64,000 nucleotides of DNA from Brevibacterium aurantiacum (GTDB taxonomy: Bacteria > Actinomycetota > Actinomycetes > Actinomycetales > Brevibacteriaceae), in the NCBI RefSeq assembly GCF_007558825.1, contig NZ_VLTK01000004.1:325460-389459 (forward strand). Reading direction: 5' to 3'. Positions 44,587-53,626 of this stretch are shown piece by piece. Made by a program: the position numbers and the translations under genes. Position 1 is the first letter of the stretch; every line of letters begins with the position of its first letter. The notes beneath the pieces are model-generated. The model had not been told where the DNA came from. It ran no database searches and saw nothing but the letters and a program-made list of their open reading frames with translations.

Positions 44587-46266
44587 TCACCCGATGTCGA
44601 GCATCCCCGAACGCAGAGCCTCCTCAATTGTGCTTCCCGTCGTAGCCTCTGGCACACGCCGCCGTCCAGACGACCGAGATCGACCAGGCCCAAGGGACCG
44701 GGGACGGTATCTCCGACTCCCTGCCGGCGGAAGACGCAGAGGGTCGACCGCCTCGGCGATCTCGACCACCTCGGCGATTTCGCACTCGATGCTCTCTCCT
44801 GCCGGCGCCGCTTCCACGAACTTTCTGGCCTCCGAGGCCGAGATCGGGAGGAACGTCAGCTCCACCTCGCGCCCGCCGACCTCGCCCGACTCCGACTCAG
44901 CCTCAGGCGGGTCTCTCTGCGGTTCGAGCAGCCCGGCGAGTTGCAGCCGCCAATCGTCCGCGGCGTTCGCATCCGGTGGTGCTGTACCGGGTCGTGGGTA
45001 TCTCATTCGTCTGACGAACGGAGGTGTTGCCGCTTCGTAGTCGAGGCCGCTCGGTGTGGTGACCTTCAGACCCAGAGCCGTGGCCTCGTGCTTCCACCCC
45101 GGGTGTTCCTTGGCATAGTTGCAGGCTGCGCACAGTCCCGAGCCGTTCTCCCACGAGGTCGCTCCCCCGGATGCATATCTCTCGGCGTGATCGGCATGCT
45201 TGATCCTGGCATCGCACCACGGCGTCCGGCACACGTCATCGCGGTAGACGACCATCTGCCTGAGCAATCCGGTGAAGGACCTCGAGCCTGATTCCATGCC
45301 CACCAGCTGGCCATCGGTGACCTGAGTGAACATGCGCCGGATGAAGACCTCCGCCTCATTGGCGGCGATGAAGCTTCGGGCCGTCTTGGCAGGCAAGGGG
45401 CCGAATCCGGGCAGCCACGCGGGAACCATGCCGTCGGAGAACAGGGATTCCGCCTCGATGACCAGGTGGACTTCGGTGGGAACTGCCTCGGCGCCTGCCT
45501 GACCGGTGAGCCGCTCGACGAAGGTGTCGGCCATGAGCTGATTGTGCCTGCGCCCCATTGCCGTCCCGGCCGCCAGGGCTGAATCTGTCGCCTCTCGCAG
45601 TCCTTCATAGACCGCGACTGCCTGTTGGACGGGCAGAATCGCAGAGACACGTCCCATCCCGTCGTCGAGCGGGGTCATCGTCACCCGCCGATTGGCTGTT
45701 GCCCTCTTCACCCGTTCGGCAGCGGCTTCGTCGTCCATCTCTTCTGCCAGGGCTCGCGCTTCGGTCCGCAGACTCCGCAGACCCGATGGCCCCATACTCG
45801 ATTTCATTCGAGTGTCGACCTTGCGTCGGTCGGCGGAAGCCAGGCATGCGGTCTCGTCGACCATGATGCGTGCCTTGTCCTCGGAGATCTCACCTGCGGA
45901 CAGTGCCTTGAATGTGTTTGGCAATTCGCCGACTATTGCCCGCGAAGCGGAGAGGAACTTCCGGCCGCTGCCGGGGGAGACTCTCTTCGCCAAGGCGATC
46001 TCCGTCGCGGCGTGCATACCGCAGTCGCGGTCCGGGACCTGGTTGAGCGCATCTCGACGCCGACGCAGCACCTCGAAGGCCACGGCTTCGGACGACTGCA
46101 CGGAAGCAATCGTCGCTTTGAGGGACTCAAGTGCGCCGATCCGAGCGAGCGCTGCGGACTCGCTCACCGCAGACGAGGCGCCACGCAGCATGGAAGCGAA
46201 GCGGTCGATCTCGGCGATGAGATCATGATCCGCCGGTGGAGTCTCCGGAACGATGGTCGCGTCCAT
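44587..46266 (-). CDS. DUF222 / HNH endonuclease-domain protein
   Basis: A 559-residue protein of the large actinobacterial family with an N-terminal DUF222 helical domain (residues about 20-330) and a C-terminal HNH nuclease motif. The HNH zinc and catalytic pattern is CRTPWCDARIKHADHAERYA followed by GLCAACNYAKEHPGW. The last 150 residues are acidic then basic and look disordered. Such genes are multicopy in many actinobacteria; their role is unknown, with links to mobile DNA suspected. ATG 46266 opens MDATIVPETPP. Confidence 0.88.
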   Translation of the reverse strand: MDATIVPETPPADHDLIAEIDRFASMLRGASSAVSESAALARIGALESLKATIASVQSSEAVAFEVLRRRRDALNQVPDRDCGMHAATEIALAKRVSPGSGRKFLSASRAIVGELPNTFKALSAGEISEDKARIMVDETACLASADRRKVDTRMKSSMGPSGLRSLRTEARALAEEMDDEAAAERVKRATANRRVTMTPLDDGMGRVSAILPVQQAVAVYEGLREATDSALAAGTAMGRRHNQLMADTFVERLTGQAGAEAVPTEVHLVIEAESLFSDGMVPAWLPGFGPLPAKTARSFIAANEAEVFIRRMFTQVTDGQLVGMESGSRSFTGLLRQMVVYRDDVCRTPWCDARIKHADHAERYASGGATSWENGSGLCAACNYAKEHPGWKHEATALGLKVTTPSGLDYEAATPPFVRRMRYPRPGTAPPDANAADDWRLQLAGLLEPQRDPPEAESESGEVGGREVELTFLPISASEARKFVEAAPAGESIECEIAEVVEIAEAVDPLRLPPAGSRRYRPRSLGPGRSRSSGRRRVPEATTGSTIEEALRSGMLDIG

Positions 46267-46319
46267 GTCATTACACTACGAGTCGCTACTGACACGAGAT
46301 CTCTCGACCGATCGGGATA

Positions 46320-46931
46320 CTAGCCGACGTCCCTCTGAATTCGATTGAGCACCATGTCCATGGCCACGATGTTGTGCCCGCCATCAGGGATGATGATATC
46401 CGCGTTGCGCTTCGAGGGCTCGACGTAGAGTTCATGCATCGGCTTCACGGTTCCCAGATACTGGTCCTCGACCGACTGCAGGGTTCGGCCTCGTTCGACG
46501 ACATCGCGCTTGATCCGTCGCAGCAGACGAACATCGGCGTCCGTGTCAACGAAGAGCTTGATGTCCAGCAGTTCGCAGATCCGGGGTTCTGCGAAGATGA
46601 GGATCCCCTCGACGATGATCACCGGCGATGGTTCGACCAATGTCGTGCGATCGCTGCGATTGTGGATCGAGAAGTCATAGACCGGACTCTCCACCGACTG
46701 CGAAGACCGCAGAGCGCGCAGGTGTTCGACGAAGAGGTCGTTGTCGAAGGCGTCGAGGTCGTCGTAGTTGACCTTCTCCCGTTCTTCGTACGTCAGTTCG
46801 TCTCGCCGCCGATAGTAGTTGTCGTGAAACAGCACCGAGGGCGGTCCCGCGCACTTGTCCAGCAGCGCCTGGGTCAAGGTCGTCTTTCCGCTGCCGGTGC
46901 CGCCGGCCACGCCTACAATCAAGGTCTCCAC
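46320..46931 (-). CDS. udk: Uridine kinase
   Basis: A 203-residue P-loop kinase phosphorylating uridine/cytidine. The Walker A motif is GVAGGTGSGKTTLTQAL, followed by FHDNYYRRRDELTYEER and NYDDLDAFDNDLF (substrate region), VIIVEGILIF and DADVRLLRRIKRDVVERGR (lid). The start is GTG 46931. Complete and of normal length. Flanked by the HNH gene and a large regulator, both on the same strand. Confidence 0.94.
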   Translation of the reverse strand: METLIVGVAGGTGSGKTTLTQALLDKCAGPPSVLFHDNYYRRRDELTYEEREKVNYDDLDAFDNDLFVEHLRALRSSQSVESPVYDFSIHNRSDRTTLVEPSPVIIVEGILIFAEPRICELLDIKLFVDTDADVRLLRRIKRDVVERGRTLQSVEDQYLGTVKPMHELYVEPSKRNADIIIPDGGHNIVAMDMVLNRIQRDVG

Positions 46932-47025
46932 GGTTCAACTATCCCTTTCGGCTGTGCGGACTCAAGCACTGACTTTCCCCAAATTTATACCAGTCACCCT
47001 CGCCGAGGTTGTCCGGCGGGGCCGT

Positions 47026-48600
47026 TCAACGCCGCCGGGTGAGCTGTGCCCAGAGGTCCTGGTCGAACCTGCGGCGAGCAAAAAGTCCGGCCATGTGCCT
47101 GACCGCGTTGTCGACCTTGCCCCGCCAGGCACTCACAGCGGTGTCGGCATCCCCCAGCGACAGCGCCTTGAAGATGGCACGGTCATCGATGAGGATGCGA
47201 TCGCTGGCCGGTGAGTAGTCGAGCTGCAGGACAGAGATGAACAGACGCAGACGCAGCGTCAGGGCTTCGAAGGCGCGAGTGCTCTGCCGCAGTCCGGAGG
47301 CTCGGGCCAGTTCCTGCTGGAAGTGGAGGTCGGCGTCCTCGACGTCGATGCCGCTCTTCGTCGCCGCCGACGCCTCCACCTGCCGCAGCGCCAGCTGCAC
47401 CGGTACGAAGTAGCGCTTCGGCCGAAGCGCCAGAGACCGCAGCAGAACCTCCCCCACCGCCATACGCCCGGCATAGAGGTCGAGAACGTCGAGGGTGGTG
47501 ATCAGAGGAATTCTCGAGCCACCACGTGAGCCGTCAAGCAGCTTGTCATCGACCATGCGCCGGAGCGCTGCATCCACCGAGGATCGGGGCACCTGCATAC
47601 GGCGTGACAGGAGGCGCGGGTTGATTCTGTCTCCGGGTTCATAACCGGAGTCGATGATCTCCTCACGCAGCGCGATCGCCAGATGCTCGGTGATGGATCG
47701 CGTCTCCTGCGGCAGCCACGAAGAGATCTCCATTGAGTCAGAAATAATGGAACTTCTCCGAGCGTCTGCTTGACTCGACTGCCGCCACATCACGCCTTCG
47801 AAACCATGCCGTACGCGAACGGCGAGCATATCGAGCAGAGACCCGGGAATATCGCGGCAGGCCGCGAGGGCAGATTTCGCATCTTCGAGAAACTCTGCGA
47901 ACTCACGATAGACCGCGATATTCGCGCTCTCGGCCAGTTCACTCCCGCTTGAGGAGCTCGTCTCGCCGAAGGGATCGAAGACGACGAAGCGCTCGCGGTC
48001 GCCCCCTGCCCGAAGCAGCTCGAGCATCGCCGCCGCATCGGTCTGGCGATGCTCACTGTCGAATCGCTGCGGCCAGTGTTGGACACCTGCCGAACGCAGA
48101 CCGGCCACGATGCCGGCGATGCGGCGCTGAACCCGCCGCGCCGAGACCGCGCTCGCACCTCCACCTCGTTCAGCACCTTCACCAGCAGTGTCATCGCCAC
48201 CTCGTTGATCGGCAACGCGAATGCCGATGATGAACAGGGGGAATCCTCCGGCGACGACAGTGATCTCATCGCCGCCTCGCACCTGATCCCTCGGCTCTGT
48301 CATCCCCCTCATCGCGCGGGACACGATGCTCTGGCTCAGGCCGGTGGCATCGGCCAGCGCCCGGGTCGAATAGTCCTTCCCCGAGATCCTCGCCCCTGCG
48401 GTGCTCACCAGAGCTTCCACCACCTGATCGGCCGTGCTCTGGATCTGCGGACGGCCACTTCGGGGACGATCCTCGAGATCGGATCTCACCATCCACCGAC
48501 GCAGACTCGACGGTGAGACGCCCAGCTCAGCTGCCACCTCGGCGATGGAGGACGAGGCTGTCCTGGCAACGGCGTCACGACGCATTTCTGAGGAATACAT
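47026..48600 (-). CDS. Large multi-HTH regulator with GntR/FCD-like C-terminus, next to putA
   Basis: A 524-residue protein with an unusual layout. Residues about 17-36 (IAEVAAELGVSPSSLRRW) look like a transposase-type helix-turn-helix; about 80-105 (TRALADATGLSQSIVSRAM) is a second HTH; a middle region of about 180 residues has no clear match; residues about 300-350 form a GntR-type winged helix (ITEHLAIALREEIIDSGYEP, then RMQVPRSSVDAALRRMVDD), and the rest resembles an FCD ligand domain. It is divergent from putA, so it may control proline use. ATG 48600 or GTG 48603 starts it. Confidence 0.7.
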   Translation of the reverse strand: MYSSEMRRDAVARTASSSIAEVAAELGVSPSSLRRWMVRSDLEDRPRSGRPQIQSTADQVVEALVSTAGARISGKDYSTRALADATGLSQSIVSRAMRGMTEPRDQVRGGDEITVVAGGFPLFIIGIRVADQRGGDDTAGEGAERGGGASAVSARRVQRRIAGIVAGLRSAGVQHWPQRFDSEHRQTDAAAMLELLRAGGDRERFVVFDPFGETSSSSGSELAESANIAVYREFAEFLEDAKSALAACRDIPGSLLDMLAVRVRHGFEGVMWRQSSQADARRSSIISDSMEISSWLPQETRSITEHLAIALREEIIDSGYEPGDRINPRLLSRRMQVPRSSVDAALRRMVDDKLLDGSRGGSRIPLITTLDVLDLYAGRMAVGEVLLRSLALRPKRYFVPVQLALRQVEASAATKSGIDVEDADLHFQQELARASGLRQSTRAFEALTLRLRLFISVLQLDYSPASDRILIDDRAIFKALSLGDADTAVSAWRGKVDNAVRHMAGLFARRRFDQDLWAQLTRRR

Positions 48601-48785
48601 CACGCCATTCTATTACTTCTGACTCAACCATGTCTGCGATTGGTCACAAGCTCTTCACCCCGTATTCTCTCCGGCGCATACTGTTCTCAACGATCCCGTC
48701 AACGGTCAACGGCGACGCGGGAACTGCTGGTACAGACCCCAGCCAGACTCATCCAGAGTTCGTCCAACAGAAAAGGAACGAGCAG

Positions 48786-51700
48786 TTGTTGCACACAGAC
48801 TCCGATCTCGATCAGCTCACCAGTCGCTCCATCGACACCGTCCGCAAATGGCTGCGGGTGGCAACGAGCAAGACCACGGCGAAGAACCCTGCTGCCGAAC
48901 GCCTCTCCGCAGTGCTCTCCGACCCCAACGGCCTCGACTTCACCGTCGGATTCGTCGATCGGGTCGTGCGCACCGACGATGTGCACGCCGCCGCCGATGC
49001 ACTGGCCGAGGTCGGCAAGCTCGCGCCCGAGACGATGTCTGCCCTTGACCGCGCCCAGATCAAGACCGGTGCCGCTCTGGCTCGGGTACTGCCGCAGGTC
49101 GTCGTTCCGGCAGCCCGCACACGCCTGCGTCAGATGGTCGGGCACATGGTCGTCGATGCTCGCGACAAGCAGTTCGGCAAGGCTGTGGCCGCACTGACCG
49201 CGGACGGTCACCGGCTCAACATCAACCTCCTCGGCGAGGCTGTCCTCGGTGATGGCGAAGCCGATCACCACCTCGAGGAGACCCACCGGCTCCTGGCCCG
49301 TGAAGACGTCGACTACGTCTCCGTCAAGGTCTCCTCTGTCGCTTCTCAGATCTCCATGTGGGCCTTCGACGAGACCGTCGACTACGTGGTCGAACGCCTG
49401 CGACCGCTCTACCAGCAGGCAGCGAAGGCACCGACCGGATCCAAGTTCGTCAACCTGGATATGGAGGAGTACCGGGACCTCGAGCTCACGATCGCGGTCT
49501 TCACCCGCCTGCTCGCCGAACCCGAGTTCAAGAACCTCGAGGCCGGAATCGTCATCCAGGGCTACCAGCCCGATGCGCTGGGTGCCGTGCAGCGTCTGAG
49601 CGAATTCGCCAATGAACGAGTCGCTGACGGCGGGGTCGGCATCAAGGTTCGCCTCGTCAAGGGCGCGAACTTGGCGATGGAGACCGTCCACGCGGAGATC
49701 GCCGGCTGGCCAGCGACGACTTGCGACTCGAAGCAGTCCACCGACGCGAACTACAAGCGCGTCCTCCATTGGCTCTTCACTCCCGAGCGGATGAAGGGGC
49801 TGCGCATCGGCGTGGCAGGTCACAACCTCTTCGACATCGCCTTCGCCCACCATCTGTCGCTCGATCGCGAGGTTACCGACCGCGTGGAATTCGAGATGCT
49901 GCAGGGCATGGCCTCGGAACAGGCCGCCGCGGTGACCGAGGACGTCGGAGACCTCCTCCTCTATGTCCCTGCTGTGCATCCGAAGGAATTCGACGTCGCA
50001 ATCTCCTACCTCGTGCGCAGGCTCGAGGAGAACTCTTCTCACGAGAACTTCATGTCAGGCATCTTCGACCTGGCCAACGGAAACGAGGTCTTCGTCCGGG
50101 AGGCCGACCGCTTCCAGGAGTCCGTCAAACAGCTCGAGGAGATCCTCGCTGCCGATGGCGAGACTGCGCCCAGTCCGAACCGAATCCAAGATCGCTCGAC
50201 CGAACGCGACGTTTCCGGGGCTGTCCCGACCGAGTTCTTCAATGAACCGGATACCGATCCCTCGCTGCCGGCGAACCAGAAGTGGGCCAAGGAGATCATC
50301 GCCGAGGCGACCACCCCCGGATATCTCGACGACCGCCCGAAGACGCCGAAGATCGACTCGGCCGCGAAGCTCGATGAGATGATCGCCGATGGCCGCGAGG
50401 CTGCCAAGGCCTGGCGTGCACTGGGTGCCGCCGGTCGTGGAGAGATCCTCCACCGGGCCGCCGAAGTGGTCGCCGCCCGCCGTGGTGAGTTCATCGCCGT
50501 CGAGGCCGCCGAGGTCGGGAAGATGCCGTCCCAGTCCGATCCGGAGATCTCCGAAGCCATCGACTTCATCCGCTACTACGCGCTCAACGCCGCAGAGCTG
50601 GACAGCCTCGATGGAGCGAACTTCGTCCCTGACGAGATGGTCGTCGTGACTCCGCCGTGGAACTTCCCCATCGCCATTCCCACCGGCGGCACCGTGGCTG
50701 CATTGGCGGCCGGTTCGGCCGTCATCCACAAACCGTCGAAGCCCACACCGCACTGTTCGGCCCTCATCATCGACTGCCTGTGGGAAGCCGGCGTCCCGAA
50801 GGACGTGCTGCAGCTGTGCACACCGTCGGACCGAGATCTCAGCCGTCACCTCGTCGCCCACCCGGATGTCGACCGTGTCATCCTCACCGGTGCCTCCGAA
50901 ACGGCAGCCCTGTTCAAGTCCTTCCGGCCCGACCTGCACGTCAATGCGGAGACCTCGGGCAAGAACGCACTGCTCATCACTCCGGCGGCTGACCGCGATC
51001 TGGCCGTGGCGGATCTCGTGTATTCCGCCTTCGGCCATGCCGGTCAGAAGTGCTCCGCCGCCTCGTTGGGCATCATGGTCGGCTCGACCTACGACTCCGA
51101 GCGCTACCGCAAGCAGCTCATCGATGCAGCTTCCTCGATGGTCGTCGACTGGCCGGCGAACATGTCGGCGACGATGGGACCGCTGACCGAGGATCCCTCC
51201 GACAAGCTCGAACGAGCCCTGACCTCCCTCGAACCGGGTGAGTCATGGCTGCTCGAGCCCAAGCAGCTCGATGACACGGGTCGGCTGTGGAGCCCGGGAA
51301 TCAAGGACGGCGTCAAGCCGGGATCCTTCTTCCACCTCACCGAGGTGTTCGGTCCGGTGCTCGGTCTCATGCACGCCCGCGACCTCGACGAAGCCATCGA
51401 GTTCCAGAATGATGTGGACTTCGGCCTCACCGGCGGCATCCACTCCCTCGACCCCGAGGAGGTGCGCACCTGGCTCGACCGTGTGCAGGTCGGCAACGCC
51501 TACGTCAACCGCGGCATCACCGGCGCGATCGTGCGGCGCCAGTCCTTCGGCGGCTGGAAGCAGTCCTCCGTCGGGCTCGGTTCGAAGGCCGGTGGCCCGA
51601 ACTACCTCATGCTCTTCGGCCACTACTCCGACGATCCCTCCACTCTGCCGGGTGCCACTGACGCAAGCCAGAACCTCGAGCTGGCCAAGGCTGACGATGA

Positions 51701-52220
51701 GCGTTGGCTGGCACGCGAATTTGGAGCGGCGAAGGATCACACGGGCCTGCAGTCAGAGGCCAACATCTTCCGCTACCGGCCCCGCCCGGTCACACTGCGA
51801 GTGACCGCGACGTCGTCGCTGTTCGATCTGGAGAGGTCATTGCACGCAGCGAAGTGCGTCGGGTCGACCGTGCAGCTGTCCGTCGCCGAGGAGGTGGCCT
51901 CCGAGGTGAAGATCGCCGCTACGAACGCGGGTGTCGCAGCTCGGACCGAGTCCGCAGCGACGTTCGCGAACATGGTCGGCGAAGGACGCTACGACGACTC
52001 CGTCGGTGCCCGCATCCGCGTGCTCGGACCACAGGAACCTGAGCTGCTGGCTGCCACAGCACCACGCCCGGAGGTTGCGGTCATCGACGAGCCTGTGACC
52101 TCCTCGGCGCGGGTGGAGATGCGGTACTACGTGCAGGAGCAGGCAGTGTCGATGACCCTGCACCGCTTCGGTAATCCCAGCCGTGACTTCCACGAGCTGG
52201 CGGCCGAGCTCAAGGCCTGA
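48786..52220 (+). CDS. putA: Bifunctional proline dehydrogenase / glutamate-semialdehyde dehydrogenase
   Basis: An approximately 1144-residue PutA taking proline to glutamate. The first half is the FAD-dependent proline dehydrogenase barrel (VSVKVSSVASQISMWAFDE, DMEEYRDLELTIAVFTRL, RVADGGVGIKVRLVKGANLA, RRLEENSSHENF). The second half is an aldehyde dehydrogenase (VVTPPWNFPIAIPTGGT, GHAGQKCSAASLGIMVGSTY with the catalytic cysteine). There is no N-terminal ribbon-helix-helix DNA-binding domain. I choose TTG 48786, 8 bases after AAAAGGAA; ATG 48630 would leave only 29 bp to the divergent regulator. Confidence 0.95.
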   Translation: MLHTDSDLDQLTSRSIDTVRKWLRVATSKTTAKNPAAERLSAVLSDPNGLDFTVGFVDRVVRTDDVHAAADALAEVGKLAPETMSALDRAQIKTGAALARVLPQVVVPAARTRLRQMVGHMVVDARDKQFGKAVAALTADGHRLNINLLGEAVLGDGEADHHLEETHRLLAREDVDYVSVKVSSVASQISMWAFDETVDYVVERLRPLYQQAAKAPTGSKFVNLDMEEYRDLELTIAVFTRLLAEPEFKNLEAGIVIQGYQPDALGAVQRLSEFANERVADGGVGIKVRLVKGANLAMETVHAEIAGWPATTCDSKQSTDANYKRVLHWLFTPERMKGLRIGVAGHNLFDIAFAHHLSLDREVTDRVEFEMLQGMASEQAAAVTEDVGDLLLYVPAVHPKEFDVAISYLVRRLEENSSHENFMSGIFDLANGNEVFVREADRFQESVKQLEEILAADGETAPSPNRIQDRSTERDVSGAVPTEFFNEPDTDPSLPANQKWAKEIIAEATTPGYLDDRPKTPKIDSAAKLDEMIADGREAAKAWRALGAAGRGEILHRAAEVVAARRGEFIAVEAAEVGKMPSQSDPEISEAIDFIRYYALNAAELDSLDGANFVPDEMVVVTPPWNFPIAIPTGGTVAALAAGSAVIHKPSKPTPHCSALIIDCLWEAGVPKDVLQLCTPSDRDLSRHLVAHPDVDRVILTGASETAALFKSFRPDLHVNAETSGKNALLITPAADRDLAVADLVYSAFGHAGQKCSAASLGIMVGSTYDSERYRKQLIDAASSMVVDWPANMSATMGPLTEDPSDKLERALTSLEPGESWLLEPKQLDDTGRLWSPGIKDGVKPGSFFHLTEVFGPVLGLMHARDLDEAIEFQNDVDFGLTGGIHSLDPEEVRTWLDRVQVGNAYVNRGITGAIVRRQSFGGWKQSSVGLGSKAGGPNYLMLFGHYSDDPSTLPGATDASQNLELAKADDERWLAREFGAAKDHTGLQSEANIFRYRPRPVTLRVTATSSLFDLERSLHAAKCVGSTVQLSVAEEVASEVKIAATNAGVAARTESAATFANMVGEGRYDDSVGARIRVLGPQEPELLAATAPRPEVAVIDEPVTSSARVEMRYYVQEQAVSMTLHRFGNPSRDFHELAAELKA

Positions 52221-52256
52221 GCCACTCGGGTACTGGAGCTGGTCGGGTGCCTGAGC

Positions 52257-53438
52257 TCAGGTGCCCGGCCAGGCGGGGAGCTCGATCGGATCCCGCAGGC
52301 TGCGCCCCATGGCGAGATTCGCAACGGGCGGCAGTCCCATGAGCCTCATCAGAGTGTTTCGCAGCATGAGGCGTAGGCGATTCGGCGGGGCGAACGCCGT
52401 GCCGAGGCCCTTGGCCGCGTCCTGTTTGCTGCGCAGCATCGGCATCAGCCGACGTTCATAAGCATCGAAGGCTCGGCGATGGTCCTCAGGTGTGGCAGCC
52501 AGTTCGGCCGCCAGAACATAGGCCTCGACCATCGCCAACGCCGATCCCTGACCGGCGAGCAATGACGGGCTCGCCGCCGCATCACCGATCAGTGCGACCC
52601 TGCCACTGGTCCACGAGGGCATCCGGATCTGGTTCGCCCGGTCAAGGTAGAGTGTCCGTGCTCGCGGCAACTCGTCGAGGATCGTTGGGATCTCCCACCC
52701 TGCATCGGCCAGACTCGTGCGCAGCAGCTCCTGCTGGGCCCCGACGTCATCGGTGGGGACAGGACCATGGTGGCCGAAGGTGAGCATGAACATCGTCAGG
52801 TCCTCGCGCAGCGCGACACGGATGGCTTGAAACCCGACTTCGGCATGCATGAGCGCGACGTGTTCATCGCGTGGGCGGTAGCCGACGACATCGAACGCAG
52901 CGACGGCGATCCCAAGATCGCGCTCGTACAGGTACTCGTGTCCGAAGGCCAGCTCACGGACGCGAGAGTGCAGCCCGTCGGCACCGACGACGAGGTCGAA
53001 TTCGCGTGGGGCGCCATGGTCGAACTCGACGCTGATGCTCTGTTCCCCATCGGTGAGTCGGGCGACGGTATCACCGAAGATCGTCTCGACTCCGTCGTCG
53101 AGGCTGTCGTATATCGCGGCGGCGAGGTCTGCTCGAAGGATGCTGACATATCGGCCGCCTGCTCCCGCGACGAGGCGTTGGGGATCAAGCGAGGCGATCC
53201 GGTGTCCGTCTCCTGCGACGTCGCGGGCCTCCTTGAGCTCATATCCCTCTCGGCGCAGCCTGGGGACGAGGCCCATCCGCTCCGCCACGTCGAATCCGGT
53301 GCCCCAGAAGTCGATCAGGTATCCACCGCTGCGCAGACCATGTGAGCGCTCGAGGAGAGTGGGGTCATGCCCCGCTCGCTGCAGCCAATGGGCCAGCGTG
53401 GAGCCAGCGATTCCGGCACCGACGATCAGCACACGCAT
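52257..53438 (-). CDS. FAD-dependent monooxygenase (UbiH/TetX-like)
   Basis: A 393-residue class A flavin monooxygenase. FAD motifs are MRVLIVGAGIAGSTLAHWLQ at the N-terminus, DLVVGADGLHSRVRELAF near residue 155 and VALIGDAAASPSLLAGQGSA near 285. The start at 53438 has GGGAGG 6 bases upstream; the longer reading is rejected. The substrate is unknown; similar proteins hydroxylate aromatic compounds or antibiotics. It is convergent with putA with only 36 bp between them. Confidence 0.82.
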   Translation of the reverse strand: MRVLIVGAGIAGSTLAHWLQRAGHDPTLLERSHGLRSGGYLIDFWGTGFDVAERMGLVPRLRREGYELKEARDVAGDGHRIASLDPQRLVAGAGGRYVSILRADLAAAIYDSLDDGVETIFGDTVARLTDGEQSISVEFDHGAPREFDLVVGADGLHSRVRELAFGHEYLYERDLGIAVAAFDVVGYRPRDEHVALMHAEVGFQAIRVALREDLTMFMLTFGHHGPVPTDDVGAQQELLRTSLADAGWEIPTILDELPRARTLYLDRANQIRMPSWTSGRVALIGDAAASPSLLAGQGSALAMVEAYVLAAELAATPEDHRRAFDAYERRLMPMLRSKQDAAKGLGTAFAPPNRLRLMLRNTLMRLMGLPPVANLAMGRSLRDPIELPAWPGT

Positions 53439-53626
53439 CTTCTGCCTCCCTGCAGATCGATGGTTTGCCATCAGTCTAGATCTTTCAGCGTCAGTGCCAG
53501 TGAGACATAGTACAGTCAGTTCACATCGTATTCACAAGGTCGTCACCGATGACGCCTCGTCAACGGATAGTGTGCATGCGTCTGCGCCGTCATCTACTCC
53601 GGTGCACAAAACTCCGAAAGGCTCCC

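Noticed and set aside
44587..46266. DUF222/HNH gene as a homing endonuclease or group II intron product
   Set aside because: No intron structure or interrupted host gene is visible; the protein fits the common stand-alone actinobacterial family.
48513..48785. Upstream extension of PutA (to 48513, or ATG 48630)
   Set aside because: The extension overlaps or nearly abuts the divergent regulator and lacks a ribosome site; TTG 48786 has one and leaves room for promoters.
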